Source: Erythroxylum novogranatense (Eukaryota > Streptophyta > Magnoliopsida > Malpighiales > Erythroxylaceae). Taken from it: a DNA stretch of 64,000 nucleotides. The position numbers and the translations under genes were made by a program. The stretch spans positions 57,667,783-57,731,782 of the forward strand of contig CM057228.1 of NCBI GenBank assembly GCA_029891385.1, given 5' to 3'. Under the pieces are notes generated by a model. That model searched no databases and had not been told where the DNA came from. It saw only the letters and a list, made by a program, of their open reading frames with translations. Positions 11,946 to 24,029 of the stretch are shown here, piece by piece. Numbering within the stretch: position 1 is the stretch's first letter; every line of letters begins with the position of its first letter.

Positions 11946-13554
11946 CCCTTTCAATTAATTCATAAAAATCAACAAAACTCAGATGTCATGGTTGCGGTTA
12001 CTGTTCATAGGCAATGGAACAGGAACTTTCCCATTCAAAATTTCACCCTTCTATCATTGGAATTCAACAACACCCATTTCACACTAAATTGAAGCCAACA
12101 TCCCAAAGTTTCAGTGGCCACTAACCTTACCTCATTTGCATTTCTACACAATAAGTTATGAATAAAACAGTAACATCAATCTCAACTCTAACTTTCCAGA
12201 TTTAATGTTAACCTTAGTTCACCCACTTCTAATTCCTTTTTCACATCACTAGACATCAAAATAAATACAAATTAAATATCACTCCAGTCATACATATACT
12301 AGGGTTAATACTGAAAAATTGGTAGCATCAACTTCCTCAATTCAAGGACTCAAATAATTATCCCTATTCAATTTAAAATCAAACCATATCATTAACTTCA
12401 ATGCATCTTCATCTAGCCTCATCCCCTTTTCTTCAAATCATAACTCAACAATTCAAACTATCTTTTTCATAACATTTAACCATCATCACTCAAAATAAAT
12501 GAACAATAACCCCCTTTAAATGCACCCACTAATCATGATTTATGAACTACATAATCAAAGCATAATTAAACACTTACCAATTCAAGCTTTTTTTTCCATC
12601 TTCAAACTCTTCAATTCTTTAGCTACTACTCTTACTCAACACCTTCTCCACTCTATTCTAACACATGCAAGTGTAAGATCCTCTTAGAAAGGAAGGAGCT
12701 TGGTTGCATGAAGAGGAGCTCTTGAATTTGGAGGAAAGTTAATGAAGAAGATGAAAAATTCGATGGAGGATAGCATGAAGAGGGTTTCGGATGATGGTGA
12801 AATTTCAAGGAAACAATCAAAATCTCCACTTTATTCCTTCCTTTAAGCAATCACCGAGAATGAGCATTAAAGAAGGGGAAAAGGTGGCAAAAGGCTATTT
12901 GGCCAAGTGTATAAGAAAAGTCAAAGAAGGAGATTAAATATAAATTGATCCAATTCACAATAATTTCCACCCAATTTCGGTTCCTACCAAATTTTAAGGG
13001 TCCCTTTATGGGTCCCAACACAATATGCAATAGATCAGTACCAAATATCAGTAGAAATTCAACCGGTTCGCCATCGGACGATTTTATCCGGTCCGGGAAT
13101 TTCTGGGAATTTCCCCTAAATCATTTTTCTGAGAATTAATGAAATTCCCCAAAATTATAAAACATGTAACAGTGTACTCCAAATAATTTTTCAATCACGA
13201 AAATCACCTTTTCTACCCCAAAACATGTTTAGGCCAGTTACCGACGATTTTGTCAGCCCGGAAATTTTCTCCGAAAAAAATTCCAGAAAAATTCCTAAAA
13301 ATCCCTTAAAATGTAAAACCATTTATGGTGCAGTCCAATCAATTTTCCAAACTCAATTATCCCATTAATTCCAATAAAATTGCTTTAGGCCCAATTACCG
13401 GGAATGTCATGAATGCATTTACCGTAATTCCATATACACAATTGATACTGTGTATCAATCCTATTATGCATGAACAGTAATAAATATTCCTTATCAATCT
13501 TATCCTATGCCAATTTTACTATTTTACCCTTCCAGGAGGGGGTGGGATGTTACA

Positions 13555-15362
13555 CAATATGCCTGCTCCAACTCATCTGCAATTTCCTCTAACTCTTCCT
13601 GCAATTCTTCCCCTAGCTCTTCAATCGTTCCTTGCGCTTCCCTTTCCAACAAATCTACACAAACAATAGAAGAGTCATCAGTATCAGAAGAATAAATATC
13701 AATAAAATGGCAAGAGTCAAGAGTAGAAGGATGCTTCATAGCATTGAACACATCAAACACTAGTTCTTCATCTTGAAGTCTCAAGATGAGTTTTCCACGT
13801 TGTACATCGATGATGGTCCGTGCAGTAGCCATGAAAGGTCTCCCAAGAATGATGGGGATGTCTATATCTTCCTCCATATCAATGACTAAAAAATCCACCG
13901 GGAAGATGAACTTCTCAACCTTAACCAATACATCCTCAATGATTCCCCTCGGATAGGTGATTGACCTATTTGCCAGCTGAATCGAAATAGTTGTGGGTTT
14001 GGGCTCCGCCAATCCTAATTTCCTGAAAACAGAAAGAGGCATTAAATTAATACTCACACCCAAATCCATTAAAGCTTTATTTATATTTAAATCACCAATA
14101 AGACAAGGAATAGTAAAACTCCCTGGATCCTTAAGCTTCGGTGGTAGCTTTCTCGACAATATGGCCGAGCACTCCTCATTCAGTTTCACCGTGGCATACT
14201 CCTCAAGCCTCCTCTTATTAGATAAAATTTCTTTTAAAAACCTAGCATAAAAAGGCATCTGTGCAATGGCCTCAACAAAAGGAATGTTTATGTGCAACTT
14301 TTTAAATATCTCAAGAAAACGACCAAATTGCTTATCTAATTGCGTACCTTTCAATCTTTGAGGATAAGGAATCCGAGGTCTTACCGGATGTGTGATGGGA
14401 TCAGCAAATAACCTTGGATGGTCCTCCTTGTCAACTGGTGCTTCTGTGGCCTCCTTGCCACTTTCCCGACTCTCATCTTCTTCACTCTTTTCCACTTCTT
14501 TATCCTTCTGCTTCTCCTTAACTTCTTCAAGTTGTTTGCCACTTCTCAATAAAATTGTCTTTGCATGTTCTCTCGGGTTGGTCTCAGTAGTACCAGGCAA
14601 TGAACCCGAAGGTCTTTCCTTCAACAAATTTGCAATCTGGCTCATCTGATTCTTCAAATGTCTAATAGAAGATTCTTGGTTCTGCATCCTAACCTCGGTA
14701 GTGGAAATGTACTTCGAGAGTAAATCTTCGAGATTAGATTTCTCTGGTGGTGCAGGATTAGGAGCCTTGAAACCTGGAGGTGGAGGTGGTTGTCTCTGAA
14801 CATTAGATGACTGTGGTTGTGCCACCTTATTGTTCCGCCAAGAGAAATTTGGATGATTCCTCCATCCTGGGTTATAAGTGTTAGAATAGGGATCTCCGAG
14901 CTGTCTATTATAATTGCCCACATAATGGGCCTCTTCTGACTCTTGAGCAAAAGGATTCCCAACCTGACACTCAGAAGATGCATGGGAATCTCCACCACAA
15001 TGCTCGCAAACAGCACAACTCCTTAATGAAGAACTAGCTCCTCCTCTCACACTGTGTATCATATTATCCAATTTCTTCGTCAAAACATCCATCTGGGCAG
15101 ATAAAGCCACTGTGTTGTCGACTACACGAGCTCCTGTAGGTCGCCTGGGATGCCTTTCTGTATGATATTGAAAACTGCTAGTGGCCATCTCATCAATCAA
15201 CCTGTAGGCTTGATCTGGCGTTTTCCTCATTAAACTACCTCCTGCGGCAGCATCTATGGTACTCCTAGTCGATGGGTTCATTCCTGTATAAAAAGTATTA
15301 ACTTGCTGCCATGTAGATAACCCATGACTAGTACATTGTGTCAACAAATCCCGAAATCGCTC
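13555..15362 (-). pseudogene. Athila gag (C-terminal part) and protease
   Basis: The frame completes the gag capsid region, then shows a nucleocapsid zinc knuckle CEHCGGDSHASSEC (CX2CX4HX4C), proline-rich and acidic linkers, and an aspartic protease with DLGVSINLMPLSVFRKLG (D-L-G in place of the cellular D-T-G). ILGRPFMATARTIIDVQ is the family's second protease block. Translation from 15347 downward is open for more than 590 codons. It joins the upstream gag in the same frame across a TGA at 15363-15365 where the family has tryptophan (WERFRDLL). Its last residues are read from solo LTR1, which interrupts the polyprotein just after an acidic stretch following the protease. Confidence 0.88.
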
Positions 15363-16007
15363 TCATGCATCATATAAACTTTCATTTTCATATTGAGTGA
15401 AGGAAGTGATCTCATTCTTCATCTTTGCAACCTTGGCAGGAGGGAAAAATTTTTCCAAAAATAACCTCATCATCTCATCCCATGTGGTAATCGATCTTGA
15501 CTGTAAACTAGCCAACCATGCTCTGGCCTTATCCCTTAAAGAAAATGGGAATAACCTTAATCTCACTGCGTCTTCCGATACTCCATTCTGCATGAATAAA
15601 TCACAAATATCCAAAAATGTCTCCAAATGGGTATTGGGATCCTCCAAAGGTAATCCTCCAAATTGAGATGCTCTCACCATGGACGTAATGCTGTGAGGAA
15701 TTTCAAAACTAGCAGTTGTGATCGTCGGTCTTATAATGGGAGGCATGGGTCTATTGTTGTGCCCCATTGTCAAATCCATCATAGTTAACTCCCTTCTCTC
15801 TTCAGTATGTGGCATCAACCTCTCCTCGCGCTGATCCATCTCTGAAAATTGCTCTTCTCTAGTCCTTTCTGCTGAAGTACTACTCCGAGCCAATCTGGTT
15901 TCCTTACGCAACCTACGAGCAATTTTTTCAATATCAATATCTAATAGCAAATTCTCGGGCTTTTGACCACAAGTGAGCATAAACAAAATGGAATAACTAA
16001 AAAGCAA
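15363..16007 (-). pseudogene. Athila gag, N-terminal part
   Basis: This encodes the start of the capsid polyprotein. From about residue 110 it matches the plant retrotransposon gag domain: FGGLPLEDPNTHLETFLDIC, LRLFPFSLRDKARAWLASL, TTWDEMMRLFLEKFFPP and FTQYENESLYDA. It ends at a premature TGA (15363-15365), one codon before the ERFRDLL motif of the next segment. The ATG at 16007 is the first upstream in frame. The hydrophobic first 15 residues are not typical of Athila gag, so the true start may be the later methionine. The untranslated leader from 16008 to the PBS is 150 bp long. Confidence 0.85.
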
Positions 16008-16160
16008 ATAAATACTAAGCTAAAAATGAAAAATAAAACACACCGACGTAAAGCAATCAAACAAATAATTAAAATATGCAAATAAACAACAAGGCAAGAA
16101 TTAAATTTGAGACAATTAACACCGTCTAATCTAATGACTCACAATAAGAAATTTTCTTTC

Positions 16161-16176
16161 CCCGAAAACGGCGCCA
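16161..16176 (-). promoter_or_regulatory. Athila primer-binding site (tRNA-Asp type)
   Basis: The minus strand reads TGGCGCCGTTTTCGGG six bases inside the 5' LTR. This matches, with changes, the TGGCGCCGTTGCCGGGG site used by plant Athila/Tat elements to prime minus-strand synthesis from tRNA-Asp. Confidence 0.85.
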
Positions 16177-16182
16177 AAAACT

Positions 16183-17663
16183 TGTTGCGGTCTAAACAGA
16201 AAATTATAAATTAAATTCTACCTAGACCAATTAGAGGCAAGTGCACCCCGTCGACAAGTAATATAAATCGGTAAGAACAGGATATCGTACCCAAGGGAAA
16301 AAATTTCAACACGTAAGACAATTAAATTAAACAATGAAAAATTACTCAGACGATCTAAAATTGATTGATTTGAAAATAAAATAAAATAAAGTAAGCAAAT
16401 TAAGAAAATATGAAAAATGTAAAGTATGAATTAAAACGACGAGATTTAATCAAATGACAAAAATCGGTTAAGGTATTAGATTTCAATTGGATTGGACATT
16501 TAAAATAAAACTGTAACAGTGGATTGATTTAGGAAATACTTCACTTAAACAAATCGAACCCAATGTTCATGGTGTTCCCTTCTCTTTTAAATCTGAGTCA
16601 CTACTTGATTCATAGAAAATTCGGAATAAAAGGCGTTAAATACAAGAAGCCTAAAATTAAGTTCGTTAATTCTAGGTATCCTCACACAAGATCCTAAGGT
16701 TGGTCTACACTTTAGACTCAAGTATGTCTCTTGATTAATTTTTCGACAAATTAAATCCCATTGGTTGTGGCATTCAATCATCTAAGGTCTTAATCTAGTT
16801 GATCAATCTAAATTAAGATTAAATATGCATTTAATCAAGCAAAAATCAACACCACAAAAATTGTCCTAATCCAATATCAATCTTAACCTTAACCGAAAAG
16901 AAAAATTTAATCACACATATTTATCAATGTAACATAAATCATGGTCATAACATATGTTTGCATTGATTAAATCCACACAATTAAAATAAATACGAAATAA
17001 AATAAAGAAATCAAATTTAAAACACCCCCGCTTCTTGTTTCGTCACGCCACGCTTTCATGTCTGCTTCGCTCTCTCACGCCACTAACTTCACCTTCTTTT
17101 ATTCAAGCTCATCGATGGGACACCTTTTCAAAGACACATATTGCCTCTTCTTTGTCTTTGTTCCACGGTAAAGCTACTTCCCTTCCTTTGTTACTATAGC
17201 TGATGTGACAAATAAAATTTATATATACAAACCATACTTCTTCATTTTGGTCTCCTCCAACGTACCTGCTCCACTAGCTTGTTGTTATTATTTAAAAAAA
17301 AAACACACCAGCTGTCTTCAACAACGTGGGTGGATTATGGAATAATTCTCCAAGTGTTGGTCCACCTTTAATCATTTACGCACTTGGTTCACTCACCAGC
17401 TGCTTCCTTATTCACGTATAGCACTTCCTCCACTGCAGTTGCTTCGTTCCTTCTTCTTTTTGCCACCAACTACTTCCGTTTGTTCACGCCCAGCTGCTGC
17501 TTTTGTTCTCAAGCCACCAGTTTCCTTCATTCAACGTCCACCAGCTGCCAACGTGAGACTCTAGCCAGCATATCCACCTTGCTTCCACCAGCTGACTTCA
17601 ACACTCATGCCCCCCCTAACGTAGCTACTGCCACTGGAGATTTCCACAGCCTAAATGTAGCTT
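16183..17663 (-). repeat. Athila 5' LTR, truncated
   Basis: It is homologous to 2271-3751 of the 3' LTR with scattered substitutions and one diverged patch (17022-17098 against 3111-3190). Homology stops abruptly at 17663, and the LTR's outer ~965 bp (its U3 and promoter) are missing. The sequence that follows is LINE B RT in the same orientation. The deletion also removed part of LINE B, since the RT and zf-RVT halves no longer meet. Confidence 0.88.
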
Positions 17664-19260
17664 TTGGAAAGCCTAAGGAAGATTTTACTAACGTTCATTT
17701 CAATCCCTGATAATTTTTTGAATTTTTAGATGGAATTCAAAATGGTTGAGACTAATTAACGGTTTACTTTATAAAACATTAGCAAGTCATCAACAAAGGC
17801 TAAGTTAAAAAGTTTAAGATTTTCACATTTTCTATGGAATTTCAAAATTGGATTCTCCTAATTGTTAGAAATTGTGAGCCTAATTAATACCATTATAAAA
17901 ATTGAGAAAAAGGTATAGGGATAAGGGGTCTACTTAATTACCCCTCTTTTACCTTGGAACCAATGACTTTGTTCTCCATTTACCATTACACTGAAGGAAG
18001 TAGTAGTTACATATTGCTTTATCCAGTTTAAGTACCTGCAAAAGAAACAAAGGAGTAGGAAGTTCAAATTGACTGAGTCAAAAACCTTTATAAAATTAAT
18101 ATTTAGGCCATAGACCCTTTCCTTTCATATCCCTATAGCAACTCTTACGTAAGGTGGAAATTATCCCACTATATTCCTACCGTTGATGTAGGCTCCCTGT
18201 GTCTTGCATATAAATGAGTCAATTACCGCTTTTAGTCTCTACACTAGAATATTGGAGATAATTTTATATAGAGTGTTGTAAAATAAGATTGGTATAAAGT
18301 CCTTTCATCTACTTAGGTTAGGTACTTTAGGGACTAAAAAATATGGGCCTAATTTATCTCCTTTATAATGATTCCACTATTGAAAAATTCCAAATTTGTT
18401 TTTTATACATAGTGTTTAGTCAAATGCTAGGTTTCTCTAAAGAAGTATGCTTTAAATCCATTTGGACTAGATTCCTTAATTTTGAATCTAGTTTTTCAAA
18501 TGTAATTGGCTTGGTGCGATTGTGAGCTTGATTAATGGAGATAATAGAAGAAATAAACTCTTTAAGTTTATACACAATATTCAGTCTTTATTAGAGCCTA
18601 AAAATTCTCTGAAGTACGTTAGAGTCATATGCTTGATATTCTTTTGTCCCTATACTCTGTCTCCAACATCATTAGTTAGGAATGACATTTCTTTTCTTCT
18701 AGTTAGAATATTTTAAAAATAGAAGGATTTGAATTTATCCCTTTGTTTAAGTCAAAAGATCTTTAAATTCTATTTTAGAGTCAAGTTATGAGCATTTAAT
18801 GTTTTTATGTAGTTCTCTTACATCTATCCCTCATCTATTCTTAGTTTATTATTCCCAGAATCTATATAGATGTTGATTTATGTCAAATCTAACTTTCTCT
18901 TAGTCTCTTCGGTATTTAAGTTTTTGCTTTCTGTCAAAGTCCTATAGAAAATTTTTTGTGGTTCCTTCACAACTCAAGGCTTTCTTACACATTTTAACTA
19001 CTCATATCCTTACACCTCAGTGTTTAGATCCCAAAACAACAACTCATGAAATCCCTCATGCTTGGCTAAAATGTTAAGAAATCTTAATGGAGTAATTATT
19101 GCATTAACTAGGCTCTGTATTTCAATCAGGGAATGATCTAAGATTATAGGAATATTGAAGTTAGATTTACTACCATGAAACTCAACCAGCCAAGCTTGGT
19201 TCAACAATGCCCTATCTAGTTTCCTTTTGAGATGCCACTTCCTATATTGTTTGCTAAACT
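17664..19260 (-). pseudogene. LINE B: end of endonuclease and reverse transcriptase
   Basis: This is a decayed non-LTR retrotransposon ORF2. The minus-strand frames near 19260-19010 read KLDRALLNQAWLVEFHGS and DHSLIEIQ, the last third of an APE-type endonuclease. Near 18400-18150 they read SNILVQRLKAVIDSFICKTQ and related RT fingers motifs. Near 17990-17930 they read a QSHWFQGKRG..DPLS-like block, and near 17810 the catalytic box FVDDLLMF. Stops and shifts are frequent. The RT is cut at 17663 by the deleted edge of the Athila 5' LTR, and its C-terminal zf-RVT continues at 2270. Confidence 0.78.
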
Positions 19261-19379
19261 AGATACAATAATTCCCATTATATCTTAGGTCCTTAACTTC
19301 CAAGGTTCTTAAACAAAAATTACCAAATGATAGTTTATGGAGATCTTACATTGTTCAATTGGGGTAGATGTGTAACTAG

Positions 19380-21138
19380 AGAGTTAAATCCTCTAAAATT
19401 ACCCACTCAATCTCCATTATAGAATAGTAAAGATACTTTACGATCAAGAGGCAATCAATTCCTTAGGTTAAGGAATTCAGAGTTGACTATAAGAGGGCTA
19501 ACCTCAAGCCAATTATCATACCACAACCACATTGCTTCTCCATTCCCAATAAGTTGTTTAATGTAAGGGTAGCTAGTAACCCTCATCTTCATCATCTACT
19601 TGAGAATCCATGAGCCATATCTTGTATAATCAGCCTACCAGAAATTTACATTTTTAAGGTGTTACTCATGCGTCCATTTGATCTATAATGCTTATTGATT
19701 TACATAGAGTGTCCAAATTCTTTTACACATGAAAACCTTCTGCATTGTTATGATGGAAATAATACCAAGTCCTTCATGCTTCTTCGGATTAGTCACTTCA
19801 TTCTATTTTATCTTAAAACTTCTTAGAGTAATCTATTTTGCCTATCCATAAGAAGGCTTTAAGTGTTATATCAATATCCTTAATAGTTTGCTTTGTCAAA
19901 GCAATATAGGTTGTCCAATGAATGTAAGTTTAGCAGCATATGAGAGGAATTTTTTCTACCATGCTTTAACTTTAGATTTTATTTTTTTAATGATAGGCAA
20001 GCAATCATTGTACTTAGGCTTACATGCAAGATAGGTACTCCTAGATAGTAGAAGGGGCTAGGGTGAACCTAAAGACTTGTAATTCTTCTAATCTACGCTA
20101 AATTCCTCACATCAGCTGATAGAAAGAGACAGCTCTTCTCAGATATTAAATGTAGCCCTAACCATTTAACAAATATCTTAAGTGCATGCATCATTATGCT
20201 AATTGAATGAACATCAACACCACATATGAGTATCAAATCATCAACGTACATCAAATGAGTGGGATTTAGGTGATTACATTGATATGAAGTTGGAATCTTC
20301 ACTTGTACAAGATTATATTATGTAGTAACCTTCATAAGCCCTTCATAGCCAAGGTAAACAAATAAGGAGATAATGGATCACCTTACCCAAGCCCTTTTGC
20401 TATTTTGAATAGTTTAATAAACTACCATTTATAAGCACACCCAAATAAGGAGTTTGGATATAATCTATGATCCAATTGACAAATTGTTTAGGAAGATTCA
20501 AAGCATTAAGGAAAATCCAAATGAAAATCCAACTAATATTATCAAATGCATAGAAAAAATCAATTTTCATAAGATAACTATTAAGTTTTTTATCAAAGTT
20601 GTAGTCCTTCAACAATTCTTGCAATAATATGATGTTGTTCCCAATGCTTCGGTTAGGAAGAAAGGCTCTTTTGTAGTACTTGTAATATCTGAGATTGCCA
20701 GCTTAAGTTTTTCGACTAGGAGTTTTGACATCACTTTCTATATAGTATTTCAACAAGTAATAAGTCATAAGTCTTTAATGTTCAATGGACGATGTTTCTT
20801 AGGCACTAGAAAAATAAATGTATGATTGATTTGATGAAGTAGATAAGAGGAGCAAAATAACTCTTAAACTATTTCAGTAAATAGCCTAATCGTGATGGCC
20901 AAATACTTTTAAAGAACAACTTAGTGAAAGTGTTAGGTCCCGGAGCCTTAGAAGGGTGAAGATTAAAAAAGACTATTTTGACTTCTTGTTTATATATTAG
21001 GGATATCATTATCTCTATGTTTTCATGATTAATTAGACACTCAAATAGTCTTTGCATATTGGTACTCGGAGTGGAAGAATCTATTGTTCCCATCAGTTCA
21101 ATGAAGTAGGTTCTTACAATTTCTTTAAGATTCTCCAA
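19380..21138 (-). pseudogene. LINE A: reverse transcriptase and zf-RVT
   Basis: Near 20950 the minus strand reads LHPSKAPGPNTFTKLFFKSI, the start of the LINE RT. At 20624-20400 it reads LMKIDFFYAFDNISW and VNWIIDYIQTPYLGVLING, with the first catalytic aspartate. At 20302-20093 it reads THLMYVDDLILICG, the second catalytic site, intact as YVDD. Near 19620-19540 IGNGEAMWLWYDNWLEVSPL marks the zf-RVT region. The blocks are in correct order but in several frames, so the enzyme is inactive. Confidence 0.82.
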
Positions 21139-21958
21139 GTTTGTTTGATCCCTCCCCGAATGATCTTAAAGCATTGAGATAGTATTAACATTCCTTCCAG
21201 CTAGTAATGAAGAGTAGAAGAATTTCATATTAGTGTCACCAACCTTGATTTAATTGATTTGAGCCTTCTAATGGAGGACTGGGTTTTGAAATTTAAGGGC
21301 ATCTTAGTACTCTTGGACCTTTTAAACTTTTGTTAATCTTAAAACAAAGTTATGAGGAGATTCATAACAATCTTTTTGCTTTAAGGCAAGCTGGTCCTTA
21401 AGAGTTGTGAGTTTAGTGTTTCGACTACGCATGAGAGACTTTGTATCCTTCTTTACCAATTGTAGTTTAACTATTAGCTGAAATGACTTATAACCTTTAA
21501 CTATTGAACTTTAACACCGTATGATTATTTCAAGAAAATCTTCCAAATTAGTAAGAGTAATGAAGACTCTAAATGGAGCACTCACTATTCTAGTATTTTT
21601 CAATCTCTATATAAATATGTAAGAGTGATCAAACAGCAAATTCTCCCCAAAATGAACAAAGGAATGAGGAAATTGATTCAGCCAAACATAATTCACATGT
21701 GATCGGTGACTTATATCACACAAACTAGTTTAGCATTATATAGGAAAATTACTCAACCATTGTAATGTGAGCAATGATTGGAAATAAGTCCCCAAGGGTG
21801 CCTAAAAATTTTGAGCCCGTAAGGTTAAGGTTGTTGTTTATTTTAGTTTCAAAAAGACCTATACGTATAGATTTCTTGTCCCTCACCATCTCTTTCACCA
21901 ATGACTTCTTTAGAGGGTCATTAAGCCCTCTCATGTTCCATATTAGAACCACCATTCA
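21139..21958 (-). pseudogene. LINE A: endonuclease and linker
   Basis: From 21955 the minus strand reads MVVLIWNMRGLNDPLKKSLV and then IGLFETKINN, the N-terminus of a plant LINE APE endonuclease (N of WNxRG, E of ETK as catalytic or metal residues). The remaining endonuclease down to the RT is riddled with stops. The likely ORF2 start codon lies directly inside the edge of solo LTR2, whose duplication ATTCA (21954-21958) overlaps the codons just before it. Confidence 0.75.
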
Positions 21959-22684
21959 TGTAACACCCCACTCTCGAGTGACCCGAACCTGATATCGTTG
22001 GTGATATCCGAGTCCGTGCCCCGCAAGGGTGGCGTACTACATCAATCGATTAAAACTCAGTATACATTTTTTTCCTTCACACACACATACAAATTAACAT
22101 ATACGGAAACAGTTTACACACACCATTCAATGGACTCGAGGCCCTTTTCATAAATACAATTAACTCCAGTTTGTTGATTTTACAAACTGGCTTAAGCAAT
22201 AATACTGAAAATCGTAGAATAGAAATACACTAATGCGCATTTAAACCGATCCCGACTTTTTCTTTTACTTGTATCTATACTCCGTGTCAAACGGGGTATT
22301 CTTCAAGACCTGAAAAATATATGCAAATTTTGGGTAAGTTTTGCGAACTCAGTGAGTGACCATCATCGATGGTCCATCCAATCACATAACATATAACACA
22401 TACTTTCATTTCCATTAAGTCACATTTCATATTCCCTATCACACCTCACATTCATATACAGTTTCATATTTTCATTATGATGATACAATGTCATATTCAA
22501 TATAATCAAATCGATCATTCAATCAAGTTTATCATTCTCATTCAACACATAATGTCACATTCCCATTCAATACAGTGTTGCAGTCCCATTCAATACAAGT
22601 AATTCAACCAATCACATTCCGTACAATCAAATCAATCATGTTATGCATATGTGCATGAAACCCACTTTCCATTGAATTACTTTG

Positions 22685-22870
22685 TTGTGACCGAGTGTCT
22701 AAACTGTCCCGTACCCATAGATATCGGGCTCATTGAAACTGTCCCATATAGGGCTCATTGTGAACTGTCCCATATAGGGCTCATTGTGAACTGTCCCATA
22801 AAGGGCTCATTGTCGTTGAGCCTGAGGCTCTGAATCAGTATCTGAGCACGAAGCTCTTTACTCATTGTTG
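22685..22870 (-). repeat. ~27-bp tandem repeat and hairpins in LTR2
   Basis: GGGCTCATTG...AACTGTCCCATA recurs four times with a period near 27 bp from about 22725 to 22815. It is followed by mini-inverted repeats GAGCCTGAGGCTC and GAGCACGAAGCTC. It corresponds in position to the hairpin blocks of LTR1, LTR3 and LTR4. Confidence 0.75.
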
Positions 22871-23720
22871 ACTACTCTGGTCACAACTCTCATTATCTTT
22901 CATGTATTTATGCAGTGGAATATCTTATGCATATTTGCATGCACTCAGTCAATCATAGTTACAATCATCGGACCGTAGTCCGGCATTCGACATCAATTAA
23001 GAAGTCACATTTCATTTATGTGCAATTATGCATGCAAGAAATTTTAACAATCTCAATATATACACTTAGGTCATCCCATTCACCTTCAAGGAGCACTTCA
23101 ATAACGCAATTCCAAATACATAATCAATCACCGGACCTCCTGTCCGAAACCCATATTTAATAACAATTAATAAAATAAATCAATACTCATTCAATATATA
23201 ACAAAAGCAAATAACCAATAAATAAGACCATCTAGGTCTACTCACAGTACGCTCCAGATTTGCATTGGTTTCCAATTTCTGAGAACGCCTGAGTGCGGAC
23301 ATTTATCCTGCACTACCAATTTATGCCATATACACACATTAATTACTTTGTATAAGAATTCTCATTTATGCACAAATATAGAATAAGGGAAATGCATATT
23401 CATGATATTCCCGGCTCTAATCCAAAATTTTCCCAAAATAAAAATTCCATCTAAAATTAGAAAACTATAGCCACTGACAGCACCCAATTTGGACCTCAGT
23501 CGGTCCAAAAATGAATAAAACAGTGATCACAGAACAATTACCCGGGGCCACGTCAATTTTCCGTCTAAAAATTCCCAATTTCTCACAAAATGAAATTAAA
23601 TGTTCTACGAATCCGATGCCTCAAGAATCAGGTCAATCGGACGTCGGAAGGAAAAGAAATTGACAAAAGAAACAATTAGGTCACTTAATGCCAAATAATA
23701 AAAAATAATATATATATATA

Positions 23721-23915
23721 TGTGCCCGCCTCGCAGGGGCGAGACGTCGCCCTCGCGAGGCCGACTTACCTCGCTTCGTCGCGAGGGCGAGGCCTCGCCC
23801 TCGCGACCGGGCCAACTTACCCCGCCTCGCAAGGGCGAGGCGTTGCCCTCGCGACCGGGCCATCCTACCTCGCCTCGCGAGGGCGAGGCGTCGCCCTCGC
23901 GACCCGGCGAGGTTC
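23721..23915. repeat. GC-rich palindrome array in LTR2
   Basis: The words CTCGCGAG, GGGCGAGGCG and CCCTCGCGACCGGGCC are repeated with periods near 40 and 60 bp. The block is CpG-dense and lies next to a short TA run. Long spurious frames on both strands (SPSRGE- and LAPARR-like) arise from the repeats and are not proteins. Confidence 0.88.
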
Positions 23916-24029
23916 TACTCACTTCCTTCCCCTTTTTTTCTATTTCCAATCCGAATTTCCAACAACAATAATTCTTAGCACACAAATCGGAAAAATACAA
24001 ACCATAGCTTGTTGGAAAGATCATGAAAA

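Larger units (their letters stand above)
9303..13554 (-). repeat. Solo LTR1 (family X), TSD CAATA
   Basis: The plus strand begins TGTAACACCCCACTCC and ends GGTGGGATGTTACA. It is flanked by perfect 5-bp copies of CAATA at 9298-9302 and 13555-13559. TG...CA ends, a 5-bp duplication and no internal region indicate a solo LTR of 4252 bp left by LTR-LTR recombination. Orientation is inferred from LTR4, whose TGTAACATCCC end leads on the plus strand. The LTR contains, in minus-strand order, five ~181-bp units (11945-11160), a GC-rich palindrome array (11045-10890) and a hairpin-rich segment (10310-9985). It is a close relative of LTR2, with homology across the whole length. The short frames inside it are not genes. 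Confidence 0.9.
2271..17663 (-). mobile_element. Athila-type Ty3/gypsy LTR retrotransposon, degenerate
   Basis: The order on the minus strand is truncated 5' LTR (17663-16183), PBS, gag, protease, [solo LTR1], RT, RNase H, integrase, 1.6 kb non-coding 3' region, PPT and 3' LTR (4716-2271). The lineage call rests on the tRNA-Asp-type PBS (TGGCGCCG...), the FMDDF reverse transcriptase box, and an Athila-like gag and integrase. No chromodomain and no env-like frame are visible. Frames are broken by at least two nonsense codons (15363-15365 and 7773-7775) and a 1-nt loss near 8080, and the pol region is split by LTR1. It is inserted in LINE B in the same orientation. The outer part of the 5' LTR and its flanking duplication are gone, so insertion boundaries can be checked on one side only. 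Confidence 0.88.

Noticed and set aside
9303..13554. LTR1-4 as MITE or DNA transposon with inverted ends (TGTAACAYCCCAC)
   Set aside because: The ends are inverted for only about 13 bp with TG...CA termini, and the duplications are 5 bp, as for LTR retrotransposons. Lengths are 2.5-4.3 kb and no transposase-like frame exists.
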